NCBI RefSeq assembly: GCF_032118995.1
Contig: NC_092669.1
Coordinates: forward strand, 12,324,335 to 12,388,334
DNA: 64,000 nucleotides
Direction: 5' to 3'
DNA from: Asterias amurensis
Taxonomy: Eukaryota > Echinodermata > Asteroidea > Forcipulatida > Asteriidae
Position numbers and translations under genes: made by a program. Positions 34,801 through 44,350 of the stretch are shown here, piece by piece (positions within the stretch are counted from its first letter, which is position 1; each line of letters begins with the position of its first letter). The notes beneath the pieces were generated by a model. That model saw only the letters and a program-made list of their open reading frames with translations, did no database searches and was not told the DNA's origin.

Positions 34801-37800
34801 AAATTGCTTTAAAGGCAGTGGACACTATTGGTAATTGTCAAAGAATAGCCTTCACAGTTGGTTTATCTCAACATATACATAAAATAACAAACCTGTGAAA
34901 GTTTGAGCTCAATCGGTCATCGAACTTGCGATATAATAATGAATGAAAAAAAAAACTTGTCACATTTAGATGGTTGATTTCGAGACATCAAGTTCTAAAT
35001 CTGAGATCTTGAGATCAAATTCATGGAAAATTACTTCTTTCTCAAAAACTATGGCACTTCAGAGGGAGCCGTTTCTCACAATGTTTTATACCATCAACCT
35101 CTCCCCTTTACTCGTCACCAGGTTTTATGCTAATAATTATGTTGACTAATTACCAATAGTGTCCACTGCCTTTAACAATATTTTACAGTCCAATAGTTTA
35201 CGTATCCCATTTTTCACAAAAACGGTTTACAGCAAAATTGTTTACATGTGAGTTTTTAGAGTGACTTTTCCCATGTACTATAAAATATCCAAGCCTTCCT
35301 GATTTGTAATAAATTTTCAAATGTCTCGAGTTCGATTGTCCTAATTCAACTCTAATAAAATGTAAACGACAGTTTTTTAAAGGCAGTGGACACTATTGGT
35401 AGTTACTCAAAGTAATTATTAGCATAAAACCTTACTTGGTAACGAGTAATTGGGAGGGGTTGATAGTATAAAACGTTGTGAGAAACAGCTCCCTCTGAAG
35501 TGACGTAGTTTTCAAGAGACAAGTAATTTTCCACGAATTTGATTTCGATACCTCATATTTAGAATTTAAGGTCTCGAAATCAAGCATCTGAAAGCTCACA
35601 ACTTCGTGTGACGAGGGTGTTTTTTTTTTCTTTCATTATCATCTCGCAACTTCGACGATCAATTGAGCTCAAGTTTTTACAGGTGTGTTTCATGCATACA
35701 TGTTGAGATACACTAAGTGAGAAGACTGGTCTTTGACAATTACCAATAGTGTCCTCTGTCTTTAATAGACGGTAATTTGCATAGGGGATAAAGAATATTC
35801 ATTTTGGTTTTGCACATACTTTTCAGAGTTCTGTAGAAACAAATCACAGGCATATTACTCGGGTGGGATTCAAACCCATGACCCTTGCAATTCTAGAGCA
35901 GTGTCTACACAATGATCGCAGAAATGTTGTTCTGTTTTTTTTAGGGGGCTGTTGGGGTGTTTGGGTGTTTGTTCCTTGGTTGTTGTTGCTGCTGTGTTTT
36001 AAATGAACACTTTGCCTTGATCGGACGAGTTGGTCTATAAAAAGCGTTTGTAACCATTTGTTTTAAAATGCATAGGTTAGAAAGATGTTTTAAAAGTAGA
36101 ATACAATGATCCACACAAATACATTGAAACAAAGCCTAGACAAAGCAATTGCTATTTTTTTTATGATTACGGTCCAATGCCTCGTGCAGTGCTTGATATA
36201 GTTTTAGAATTACTGACCGCGTTCAATTCATAGCCCTGAGTGTTTCTTTCACGGATCCACTTTGATTTTACCTTCATGAATGTTATTCAAAGCAAAAGGA
36301 TTTAGGTCTATATCTTCGGATTTTTCATCGGTGGGCGAAATTTAGAACTTAATGCACATAAAAAGGGCAAGTTGGATTTAAAAATTGCATCCTGTTGCAA
36401 TGTCAAGCATGTTAAATCCGTTTTCATGTGGTAATTCTTTGTCGTAAAATGTTAGGAACGACCTTAAAAGCACTTAAAAATCTTCATATAAAAGCTCATA
36501 AAACTAGCATTAAAAAACTCAAGATTTTAAGTGGGAGGCGTGTCCCGCAATTCTATTGGTTTTCTGCAGTTGGTATTTGCCTTCGTAGTGTGGTTGGTTT
36601 ACTGCAGTATTTGTAAACTATAAATGTATGTTGTTTTTCACATTATTAATATTACCACAATTTATATTGCAAAAAAAAGGGTATATGCAACAACAACAAA
36701 GGTGATTCATTCTTTGGTAATTGCTTTTTATGCACACTGTTTTAGATTCCCATTGTACTGCCCTTGACTGCCTTCGATACAAACCGTTTTGTTTTTTTTT
36801 CGTTTTTTTTTAGTCAACCACAAAAAATTAAGTACAGGAACGAACAATATTATTATCAAACAAGGAATCTTAAGTTGAAACCACTCACCACTCAAGTAGG
36901 CATGCGAGCAAAATTATGCGCTTCTATGGACAATTCAATCTAACTAGAAGAAGACTAGAAGAAGACTAGAGACAGTTTCTAATTTTGTTCAATCATTTTT
37001 TTAGTATGCCAATAATTATTTTCTTAGTTTGACACATGTGTAGGCCTACCAAGGTTGTTTTTTATACTCAGTATATTGTTCTTTACAATTTTGTTGAACT
37101 AGCTCATGGGCAAACGAAGAAGGATTCCCGAAATAGACCTTTATCATGGTGCAGCCATCTTGATTTTTTCCCATTGACGTCAATGTAACCAAACCGAGCT
37201 GGAAGAACAAAAAAGTCTGGTTCCTAGATGCAAAATGACTATTAGCGTGCATAATTGATATTCGATACAAGGAACATGACCAAGACGTCAATGACTAATA
37301 GTTATCAACGAGAAAAATGTGCTGTAATATTTGAAAGGATTCTCTACACACATCCGAATTGAATTGGTTCACCATTATTCCTCATTCAATTACTACATAC
37401 AATGACAAGTTCCCTATTCTCAAGTCGATTAGGCTTTCTTAATGGACTATTCAATGTCGAATAACGACTAAGGATCTGGCGTGTACATGCTTTACGTTCT
37501 GGATTTTGGTATTCATTTGTTTGTTTTTTTTGTGGAGTTTTTATAACTCATGTTATTTCAAAAACACGATCAAACCCTTACAAAGTAACAGTGGAATACT
37601 GTTATAACAATTACTAATTCCCAATAGATGGAAATTTGCATCGAGGAAAAAGAGTATTAATTTTGGTTTTTTGGTTTTACCCATACATACCGATGTGTGT
37701 AGCACTCTATACTCGGTACTTTCCCCGAGCTCTGTTAAACAAATAACATACTACTCGGTGGGATTCGAACCCACGACCTTTTAATTACTATGGCGTTTCC

Positions 37801-38430
37801 TTTAAACATTATTTCGTCCCACGGAATACTACTTCGTTTACAGGCAATACTGTTATGTATAAGAAAACAATTTGGGAGACATCGCCTTTTGGGGGAGTTT
37901 TATTCTTTTACTTTATGCTCTACTGGGCATCCATTTGCTTTGTAAGTTTTATTTTGTTACTTTATAATTATGTACAATGGTTTAATGTATTGTTTCATTA
38001 AACAGTGTTTATAGTATTGTTTCATTCCCTTTGAAATATTCGATTACACAGAAGAATATTTAGAGCGAACTAACCTTAGTTTAAAATAACATAAGAAAGG
38101 AAATAAACTTCACACACCTCTATCAAAAAGAAAAGAAAATACCATAACAATTAACGTTCAAAGAGAAAACAATCAAACACATACCTCAGTATCGTTGTAA
38201 ATCAGCACTAACTCGTACCCAGGTAGAACATCAGTCCTGTTATTGATGTCTGATATCGCTCGCTCAACCCCTTTCAGGCTTCCATAACCAAAGAACCGAC
38301 TCCAACCATCCTTCTCCGAGAGCGGAAACAGCCCGCCGACGTAAAGAGGCTTTCGACCGTCAGCCGCTTCCCCGAGCCCGCCTCGAAATACCACGAACAA
38401 TATCGCGTAAATCACAATCGACCAACGCAT
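22728..38430 (-). CDS. Gene A: GABA-B receptor subunit 2-like class C GPCR, complete, 16 coding exons
   Basis: Sixteen exons total 2331 nt, 776 residues, with every junction in phase. Order: signal peptide (1-22), Venus-flytrap ectodomain (about 28-430), linker, seven helices (about 455-720), short tail (721-776). There is no sushi domain and no cysteine-rich domain, as in GABA-B rather than mGlu/CaS receptors. The membrane part is closest to GABA-B subunit 2 by eye: KMSSPKVNNL before helix 2, LLTVCT, FTKMWRVYSI, WQIFDPM, NVPGLNDSYYVG and FIPK at the end of helix 7. By family knowledge it acts at the plasma membrane through Gi/o. Oddities: one GC-AG intron, the lobe-1 disulfide cysteines missing, Thr where GABA-B1 has the ligand-contact Glu before YD.(I/M)W, and no coiled coil in the tail. 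Ligand and partner are unknown; an orphan role is possible. Confidence 0.95.
23618..23810 (-). CDS. Gene A exon 15 (helices 6 and 7)
   Basis: 193 nt, acceptor tttcacacag, donor gtaagatg, phase 2 in and 0 out. Contains NVNVPGLNDSYYVGLSIYN and, at the end, LCMLFIPK, the FxPK motif of class C helix 7. Confidence 0.95.
23832..23992. repeat. Palindromic foldback element (family F1)
   Basis: Arms 'atagaccttttcgcaaatac' and 'gtatttgcgataaggtctat' face each other; the inner arms carry 'aggtgcattgtgg'/'ccacaatgcacct'. It lies just upstream of gene A exon 15. A relative is at 44223-44350. Confidence 0.8.
24078..24456. repeat. MITE family M1, copy in gene A intron 14
   Basis: Left end 'tttaaaggcaatggacac', right end 'attaccaatagtgtcagtg', with the central 'gagacctcag'/'gaggtctcga' inverted pair. 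Confidence 0.8.
24506..24651 (-). CDS. Gene A exon 14 (helix 5)
   Basis: 146 nt, acceptor tttgattacag, donor gtaaaata, phase 0 in and 2 out. Contains HVKCTSTNDTIWTMALIIYK and FGAFLAWST; Cys in extracellular loop 2 is conserved in the family. Confidence 0.95.
25142..25267 (-). CDS. Gene A exon 13 (helix 4), followed by a GC donor
   Basis: 42 codons, acceptor tctttttag. Contains VIKDYHLFIIIGVLLLVDF and IPWQIFDPMQ. The 3' boundary reads CACAG|gcaagaaa, a GC-AG intron; the next exon joins in phase 0 with no nearby GT alternative that keeps the protein. Confidence 0.92.
25702..25902. repeat. MITE family M1, half copy
   Basis: Begins at the central 'gaggtctcgaaatcaagcat' and runs to 'taccaatagtgtccatt'. 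The 119-codon open frame across it is a repeat shadow. Confidence 0.7.
25972..26079 (-). CDS. Gene A exon 12 (helix 3)
   Basis: 36 codons, acceptor tcttttttag, donor gtaacgca, phase 0. Encodes RSWFLALCFTIAFGGMFTKM, then WRVYSIVIHNKTKRK, the basic second intracellular loop that contacts G protein in this class. Confidence 0.95.
26472..26683. repeat. Palindromic foldback element (family F2)
   Basis: Arms 'gatgcaagacatttatcgtt'/'aacgtcttgcaccaagac' and inner 'cacaccgcgg..aattcaccgacagcgcg'/'cgcgctgtcggtgaattt..ccgcggtgtg'. It sits in gene A intron 11. Confidence 0.8.
26704..26836 (-). CDS. Gene A exon 11 (helix 2)
   Basis: 133 nt, acceptor ctttctag, donor gtatgaca, phase 2 in and 0 out. Contains QVKMSSPKVNNLIAVGITL and LLTVCT, the strongest GABA-B2-like signature in the gene. 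Confidence 0.95.
26917..27067. repeat. Foldback MITE family M3, short near-perfect copy
   Basis: Outer arms 'gggtgcgttcgtttagcttc'/'gaagctaaacgaacgcaccc' and inner 'ggtgtgtggcg'/'cgccacacacc'. It is flanked by 'atagta' on both sides, a likely target duplication. It lies between exons 10 and 11 of gene A. Confidence 0.85.
27203..27359 (-). CDS. Gene A exon 10 (helix 1)
   Basis: 157 nt, acceptor gacattacag, donor gtaacagc, phase 1 in and 2 out. Contains the IPPFD linker and the first membrane segment PIMITMCVLSSLGIVFAVCF. Confidence 0.95.
27637..27755 (+). mobile_element. tRNA-derived SINE of a second kind
   Basis: A tRNA-like head 'tcagtggctcagtggttgc' (A box) and 'ggttcgaatcccacc' (B box), then 'ctacctgatgcatggttttccc'. 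It differs from the S1 family. A T-rich tail follows. Confidence 0.65.
28039..28128 (-). CDS. Gene A exon 9
   Basis: 90 nt, acceptor ttttttaaag, donor gtaagaac, phase 1 both sides. Encodes DGVETAVGAYDKNTDSMSW and the rest of the ectodomain end ...DIWYYN. Confidence 0.93.
28199..28480 (-). mobile_element. SINE S1, reverse, with an extra 3' piece
   Basis: 28199-28380 is a full reverse copy ending 'gactaccgaggttgcccggc'. A further 'ttgcatcggggataaagaatattaat' tail fragment follows at 28441-28470. It lies in gene A intron 8. Confidence 0.8.
28556..28592. repeat. ATC microsatellite
   Basis: About ten ATC units with one interruption, in gene A intron 8. Confidence 0.9.
28748..28811 (-). CDS. Gene A exon 8
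   Basis: 64 nt, acceptor attccttacag, donor gtaagaaa, phase 0 in and 1 out. Encodes GHVSFSKDGDILGTLLIEQ, then HR. Confidence 0.93.
29037..29182. repeat. Palindromic foldback element (family F3)
   Basis: Arms 'gggagactttggaacgctag'/'cgtcccaaaagtctccc' and inner 'agcagacttaccaggtaaa'/'tttacctggtaagtctgct'. A half copy is near 57535-57560. Confidence 0.8.
29361..29591 (-). CDS. Gene A exon 7
   Basis: 77 codons, acceptor atattttcag, donor gtaagtca, phase 0. Contains TVAVSYDGMWALARGL, aligned to the AYDAIWALAL segment of GABA-B1, and ends DFEGVS. Confidence 0.95.
29652..29942. repeat. MITE family M1, copy in gene A intron 6
   Basis: Left end 'ttaggcagtggacactattgg', centre 'gagacctcaagttgaggtctc', right end lost after 'gtttctcacaat'. 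Confidence 0.75.
30327..30518 (-). CDS. Gene A exon 6
   Basis: 64 codons, acceptor atgtgtttag, donor gtaagaag, phase 0. Contains MYGKKYVWLIPGYFADRWW and VTCTPDELKRA, whose Cys pairs with the one in exon 5. Confidence 0.95.
30624..30983. repeat. MITE family M2, copy in gene A intron 5
   Basis: Starts 'ttaaagccattggacactttcgg'-like and contains 'ccacacttcgtgtatcaca' and 'tgtcatgacatgtgttta'. The right end is worn. Confidence 0.75.
31025..31090 (-). CDS. Gene A exon 5
   Basis: 22 codons, acceptor taatatctcag, donor gtaagtta, phase 0. Encodes ARDVRIIAANFYESVVRK, then VFCS; the Cys is one half of the conserved lobe-2 disulfide. Confidence 0.95.
31370..31860. repeat. Tandem triplication, unit about 170 bp, in gene A intron 4
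   Basis: The block 'cgaaccattttacataagcaactgtctcgatagtctgaggaattc' and the following 'gtacattgtg..aagcaagt' occurs three times, starting near 31410, 31588 and 31755. The copies are diverged and include 'gacgatgacgtcat' twice. No gene is indicated. Confidence 0.8.
31887..31988 (-). CDS. Gene A exon 4
   Basis: 34 codons, acceptor tttaacttttag, donor gtgaacta, phase 0. Encodes VTVVLQQLAENNSLTLIAAE, then SFLTDPYEAMQRLK. Confidence 0.95.
32297..32652. repeat. MITE family M1, near-complete copy
   Basis: Left end 'ttaaagacactggacac', right end 'gtgtccactgcctttaa'; complete inner inverted pair. In gene A intron 3. Confidence 0.85.
32780..32946. repeat. MITE family M5, inserted inside an M4-type element
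   Basis: Ends 'gtcgatttcacaaaactctt' and 'agtcctaactctttgtgaaatcgac'. The sequence on both sides ('ttgcttagtagaatcaaattaccggcc' before, 'gtgcttaagcagcttattttgcttaagc' after) belongs to family M4. Confidence 0.75.
33055..33222 (-). CDS. Gene A exon 3
   Basis: 56 codons, acceptor attctatcgtag, donor gtaagccg, phase 0. Contains MAPSSTPVLS (the Ser pair lies where GABA-B1 contacts ligand), RYPYVYRM and FRQFNWTNFATLHE. Confidence 0.95.
34641..34778 (-). CDS. Gene A exon 2
   Basis: 46 codons, acceptor ttctatcttag, donor gttagtaa, phase 0. Contains LNKLYDLIYQPPTKVLIYGP. Starts GDKV where GABA-B subunits start with Cys. Confidence 0.95.
34808..35175. repeat. MITE family M1, near-complete copy
   Basis: Ends 'tttaaaggcagtggacac' and 'gtgtccactgcctttaa'. 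It lies 30 bases beyond the 5' end of gene A exon 2. Confidence 0.85.
35377..35765. repeat. MITE family M1, opposite orientation to the neighbour
   Basis: Ends 'tttaaaggcagtggacac' and 'gtgtcctctgtcttta'. Inner text is the reverse complement of the copy at 34808, so the two form a potential long hairpin 200 bases apart. Confidence 0.85.
35771..35915 (-). mobile_element. SINE S1, reverse, truncated
   Basis: Tail 'tttgcataggggataaagaatatt' then 'gtgggattcaaacccatgacccttgcaattctagagcag'. It abuts the end of the M1 copy. Confidence 0.75.
37628..37790 (-). mobile_element. SINE S1, reverse, in gene A intron 1
   Basis: 'atttgcatcgaggaaaaagagtattaa', 'taccgatgtgtgtagcac' and 'gtgggattcgaacccacgacc' in order; the head is lost. 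Confidence 0.75.
38185..38430 (-). CDS. Gene A exon 1 (signal peptide)
   Basis: Starts at ATG 38428-38430, 82 codons. Signal peptide MRWSIVIYAILFVVFRGGLG, then PLYVGGLFPLSEKDGW. Ends LIYNDTE before donor gtatgtg, phase 0. The start is the only Met before the signal. Confidence 0.95.
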
Positions 38431-38899
38431 CTTCGTAACTGAAGAAACACTACAGTGTCACCATGATCCAAGCCTATTATGAACTGTAAATTTGGCAACC
38501 CTGTTTCAGCCTCGGGAGTTAGTGGCAATGGCCCCTGGAAAAATAGTTGGTTTTAGCTCACACCTTGAAGGGGCCTTCAGGCCTTGTGCGTCTGGCGACT
38601 TGCATAAAACAAAATCTAAAATCAGCTCAGTTTGTTGAAAAACTGCTCTGTGGTGACCGTGTTTTCCAAATAAGTGTGTTTCAATACAACCTGAGTACTC
38701 TAGAAACTTGCAAGTATTAATATAAATAGATGAGGTCTTATAACTTGTGTTTGAGTCGCCAGGCTGCTCGAACACGACATGCTATAGCCTTTATATGTAA
38801 TAGTTTTAGTCAGCAGCTCTTATTGACATAAAGGTTCCTTCCCGTTCCGCGAATCAGAGCGTTCAATTCCACAATTGAAATTGAGAAACCACTTTTGAG

Positions 38900-39200
38900 C
38901 ATGGAGCAAGTTCGAGTGGGCACCAGTCGACCCGTGATTGACTACCGACCAGCAACGTAAAATGCGCAGTGACGAACTCACTCGAACGACTCATTTGGAA
39001 GTCTAGTCAACGTTCCGCCTTTTCGCCATAGTGTCACTGGTTCCCCTCTGCGCTTTACTCATGATAGAATGGAACATGCTGTTGGGACCAGTGAAGAAAC
39101 CATGGGCTCGAGGCTGGTTCCAAATGGTCGGCCACAGTAGTCAACCAATGGTCGACCAGCCTGGGTTCGAGTCGAAATGGTCAACCTTTTAGTTAACCAA
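38900..39200. repeat. Palindromic foldback element
   Basis: Left 'gagtgggcaccagtcgac...gactaccgaccagc' and right 'ggccacagtagtcaaccaatggtcgaccagcctgg' are partial inverted matches. Confidence 0.5.
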
Positions 39201-39286
39201 GGTTGCGCGCCATGCGCGCGCACGAAGATTTGAAAGGTCTGAAATCATAGGCACTATACCCAAAACGTTCGTAATTGTGGAGACCT

Positions 39287-39535
39287 GGGCCTAATTTCAT
39301 AAAGATGCTTAAGCACAAAATTTTGCTTAAGCAAAAAAATCCTTGCTTAGTAAAATCAAATTACCGGCCAAGACTCCACTCAATTGTTATGCTATAAGTA
39401 AACAACAGCTAAATACCAGTCACATGCAATGTATATGGCATAAAATTTTGGCCAGTAACGTGTGTAAAACAAGCCAGCTATTTCCGTGCTTAAGCATTTT
39501 CTTTTGCTTAAGCAGCTCTATAAAATTGGCCCCTG
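39287..39535. repeat. Foldback MITE family M4
   Basis: Ends 'gggcctaatttcataaagatgcttaagcac' and 'tgcttaagcagctctataaaattggccc'. Confidence 0.75.
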
Positions 39536-40264
39536 CAAAGGAAAAGTACAGCAGAATGAAGCAAGCTCGAAATGTGTTTCTCTGCAAATCTGATTAGAAG
39601 ATACTTTGCAATTCGCCAGGTATTGATGTAGAGTGAAGTGAAATGAATACAATACTTCTGTTGGTTGATTGTTTAAAGTATTTGAAGACTAATAGTATTG
39701 GGCTGGTTACACACGAGTGCTGTTACAGATTCATACAATACATACCTTTTTTTTCGAATGCAAAAAGATAAGTTATTTTAAATTACAACTCGAGAAAAAC
39801 AAATCTGAAAGGAGGAAATTGCAAGACAATGCCTTCATTATGATTTTGCTCCGGAAAAAGCTCAGCTGCATTGTCCTTCAACCATAATCTAATAATCAAA
39901 ACGGCTAAAATGTAAAACGATTGTTTGATGAAAGACCACAGGAAGCCTGATACCGCCCTCTATTGTGCACTGTTTTACGTCCCATCTCAATAGATTAAAT
40001 TAATATTATGGTACGTGCTATCAATGAATGTACCCTGCCTTCACTGACACAAAGCGTGACTTTTTGAATAAAGTTGTAAAACAGTACAATAGGATTGCAA
40101 TAAATATCCTTCGAACAGCCTTGAATGATATTTCGGAATTTGAGGCAGGCTTTTTGGAAAATAGTTTATCTTTGTTCATTCGCCTGGCTGCAATAACTGT
40201 AATTTATTTGTTTATTTACTATTAATTTATTTGACCTCAACAAAGCAATAATGTTCGAAATGCC

Positions 40265-40320
40265 ACCCAAAACCCCCCACCCCCCCCCCCCCAAAAAAAA
40301 AAAAAAAAAAAAAAAAAAAC
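40265..40320. repeat. Poly-C run joined to poly-A run
   Basis: About 14 C followed by about 26 A with only one or two breaks. Possibly an assembly or polymerase-slippage zone. Confidence 0.8.
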
Positions 40321-40894
40321 AAGTCTCCGAATGTTTAAATAATTGAATGTGGTGAATTTTGTTAGCATCAAGCCTGTTTGGCAGACACAAGCGAAAATCT
40401 TCAACTTACTCTTTCTTGAATATCACCAATAATTTTGTAACTTGAAAAATGCTAATGTAACCCCCCCCCCCTTCACCCCCACAAGTTTTGTTAAACCTGA
40501 GGGCGCCCTCTTTTGAACAAACTTCATTCAGCCCACCTTTTTTTAAAGGGTGGGGGTAGACTGAGCCCCTGTCTTTAATTACCCGCAAGGATAAAGACAC
40601 GTCCCCGCCGCTAGATCCAGCGATTCCATTGGATACAATTATATCAATGATACAGTGACATGAGCTAGCTGACTAAACAGTACACTGCTGCCACGTCCGC
40701 AATAGAATTTGACTTCGTATCTCTATGTGAAATGACTGAGGTCAAAGGTTAGACTACACGCCGGTTCTTGATGCCGGTTTCTGGCGTTATTCACGAGCCT
40801 CGAAGTGTGACGTCAGATGTTTAGGCTGGGGGAATACACACCGAGGCGAAGAAAATTCCCGTTTGATGACTAATTTATAATTATATTATTTGAA

Positions 40895-41062
40895 AGCCTA
40901 GTTGGTATGACACCGCTCTAGAATTGCAAAGGTCGTGTGTTCGAATCCCACCCGAGGAATATGCTTGTGATTCTTTTGTTTCCCAAAACCTCGGGAAAGT
41001 ACTGCAGTGTACACTGTAAACAAACATCGGTGTATTTATGCAAAAAAAAAAAAAAAAAAAAA
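40895..41062 (+). mobile_element. SINE S1, forward, with long poly-A tail
   Basis: 'gcctagttggtatgacac', 'gtgttcgaatcccaccc' and 'aaacatcggtgta', ending in about 22 A instead of the usual tail. Confidence 0.75.
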
Positions 41063-42959
41063 AATAACTCGGTAAACCTCGTGAAAATAAACACGCAAAG
41101 AAATTGAAAAATTACCGAAACAGTTTGATAGAATATTTATTTAGCTTTTAATGTTTTGTCTTCATAATTATGTACAGTTTGATAACAAGCAAAATATGCG
41201 TCAATTTAGGCTCGTTAATACGTGACATCCCTAGTGCAGTTTAAATACCATTAATTACATGATTGTATTGTTTAATACTAACAAAAAATAATAGGATAAG
41301 GTTTTTTAATAATTCATTGACATGAACTATTTTTAATATTGATTAAAAAACTAAAAGACATCACATCTAACTTAATTTAGCTAACATACTACTCTTCTAA
41401 GCAACGACTCTGTATATATTTAGTTCTATTCAATGCGCGCGGACAGCATTGGCAATAAATTGTCACAGACCTGTGTTCGTATTAGCTGACCTTAACTTGA
41501 CATGAAATAACAAACCTGTGAAACTTTGAGCTCAACTGGTTTTCAGAGTCATGTGAAAACATTGAACACACAAATTAAAAGTTTTCTCCTTTGTTAAAAG
41601 TCTTGTTTTTAGACTCGCGGATCCAAACAGTTTTATTTGTTTCTCAAAAACGTTTCGCATTTCAAGCAATAGTTCAAAGGAATTGTTCCAATAATATAAT
41701 CATCTTTATACCGTATGAATTTTGTCAAATATGTGGACATACTAATTGTCGATCTTACCAATGTTGTACACACGTTTTAAAATAGGTTTCTGGGGTTCCA
41801 TCATCATTATAAATCTTTATTTTGTGAAAATTAACATAAAATTACACACGATTCACCTATTATTATTATTATTGTAGCTTCAGATCCTGCCCCCCCCCCC
41901 CCGATATTTTGTTCCCGCCCTCTTTTGAATCCTCCTCCTCATGCCATTTTCAAATTTCCCCCATGAGAGGCCGATCAGATTTCACTAGGACACCGGCATT
42001 ATTAAAGTGTAATGACACATGAATAGAGGTCGAACCAAAAACTACCAGTACAATTAAAGGGGGAGTTTTCTAGATCTCGCTATAGCTATTCTTAGTAAAT
42101 TCGCTGTAGACTAGATTGCATTAGCTGCTTAAAATGAGTGCATTGCTCAAATAATGGTTCATTTTCAGAATTCATTTTTGTCCAAGTTGAAAGACAAGTG
42201 TGTGCTTAACACGACTTTACATATGGCCGTTTCTGCTCGGATGTCACATCTTTCAAGCTACTGTCCTTAGAATACGGTATGTGATTTTGAACAAGATAAT
42301 TAATGCTGTGAAGCTTTGGTCCAAGTTCGATGTGCATAAAAAAAACCTCTAGATAGGACCCATTATATTAGCAGTTCCTGTATTGCACATTATTTTCTCT
42401 AACATTGTGATTGCACGAGTTGCTACGCGAAAACTTTTGCATTTTATGTTAAAGTGAAATGTGGACTAATTTACAGAATGTTGACTTACTCTACATTAAA
42501 CGTCATGATGTCATCACAGTCGTCATAGGTTTGTCTTAAAGTATTGTGAAGTGCATCTTCCTAGTTTCTACGCGTGTTTTATACTAGTTATACATGTTTC
42601 ATTGTTTAGTTCAGTCAGCACCAGAAGTGAGCTCTAACCATACTAAAAAATACTCTCTGCTTTTGAATTTTAAGTTCCGCTCCCAGGCCAAAACTAATTA
42701 CAGCTGCTTAATAATTTAATGACAGAAACACACACAGAAAATGAACCCTTTATTCATTTGTTATTTACAGCCAAAAAGGTTTCTTTCTTTGCCTAGTGTG
42801 CGAAATAATTAACTAAAATAATTCCATACACTCTATAAAAAAAAAATTAAAAAAATCTTCGGGGTTAGATTTGAGCAGGACCCAACTCTGACCCTGACAT
42901 TTTTTTTAAGCGTTGCCAGTTGTTTTGAAACAGTTGCCTAATAACTTAGTGCAGCTTAA

Positions 42960-43330
42960 GTTTAAGGCCATTTGACACTTTCGGTAAACAGTATTGTCCA
43001 AGGCCCACACTTCGAGTATCACAACTTCTATATAAAACAACAAACCTGTGAAAATTTAGGCTCAATCGGTCATCAGAGTCGGGAGAAAATAACGGGAAAA
43101 CCCAATCTTGTTTCCGCACGTTTCTCCTTGTCATGACATGTGTTTAAAAAAAATCCGTAATTCTCGATATCGAGAATTGAGATTCTTTTAAAGTTTTCTC
43201 AAAAAGTAAAGTATTTCGTTGAATAATATTGCAAGAGAAGTCTTTCACCATTACCTTCTGTAAACCCTGTAAATAATTTGTAAATCTGTGAATTTTTATT
43301 TTCTGTACCGAAAGGGTCCAATGGCTTTAA
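42960..43330. repeat. MITE family M2, near-complete
   Basis: Ends 'tttaaggccatttgacactttcgg' and 'ccgaaagggtccaatggctttaaa'. Confidence 0.8.
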
Positions 43331-43956
43331 AGTACAGTTATCTGAGAAGGTGCATGAAAGCAAATTTAATCCAAGTTAAACATTGCTTGAAACCATTAAG
43401 TCTTAAGAGAATAGAAGATAATGTTTTTAATTGGAAACCAACGTGAACTTTTTCTTCAAAGAATCTTCCCAGTTTCTCTCAATTTACTTTCCCCCTTCGT
43501 TTCTTTTTGAACTTTGAGTGCACGTCTCTAAACCATTATAACTACATTAAATAAACCATTATTTTTAATGGAATGTTACCAAAGAACATGTTGGTGGTCT
43601 TGCAGAAAAGTCACTTTATACGACAATAAACAATATTACCATAACCTCAATATTATTTTGTTGACTTGCTGTTTTAAAGCAAAATGTACGTGCATTGTTG
43701 CGTCTTTCTTATCTTGATGCTTAATTGTCATTCTTTATGTTCAAAGATAGGAGTAATTCTAAAGAAAACACATTCACTAAAAGATCATAAGCTACAATTG
43801 TAAACAGTACTTCTAAATATTACATGGACATTTCTGTATTGGGACAATTTTAATGGCATAATAGGTTGCTCCGTATCGACTGTGTTTAAGGCCTAGAGCA
43901 CGCCACCGCCCTCACGCTAAAAACTCTCTGGTCTTAACGATAGGCCTGCTTAATTG

Positions 43957-44212
43957 CGGGGTTTCGATTAGCTTCCCTGGGTCTACCCCCGCGGTGCCCA
44001 CTCGGGTGAGCCCCTGACAAGAGCTGAACGCACGACCACTCACCGCTCTTGTAGTGACGTCATGCAAATGGGGCCAGCCCCCAAGTGACCCACTCCGCAA
44101 GCAGGGCACTGGGGGGGCTGACCCGAGTGAGCCCCTGGAATGACGTCAAAGCTATTTGAACGTACCGGGGGCAGACCGGGGTCGACCCAGGGGAGCTAAA
44201 ACGAACGCACCC
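43957..44212. repeat. Foldback MITE family M3
   Basis: Ends 'gcggggtttcgattagcttcc' and 'ggggagctaaaacgaacgcaccc' with inner GC-rich inverted text. Confidence 0.75.
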
Positions 44213-44222
44213 TCAGTCATAG

Positions 44223-44350
44223 TAGGCCTAGACATTTTCAAAAATACAAAGAGGTGCATGCTGGTCTAGCTAGCGATCAAAGTTGATCGCTAGCTAGACC
44301 ATGATGCAAGCTTAATGCAAATGGACTATTCCACGACAAGGTCTATGCCT
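44223..44350. repeat. Foldback element family F1
   Basis: Centre 'gctagctagcgatcaa'/'ttgatcgctagctag' is nearly perfect; the outer arm 'aggcctagac'/'gtctatgcct' is short. Confidence 0.75.
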
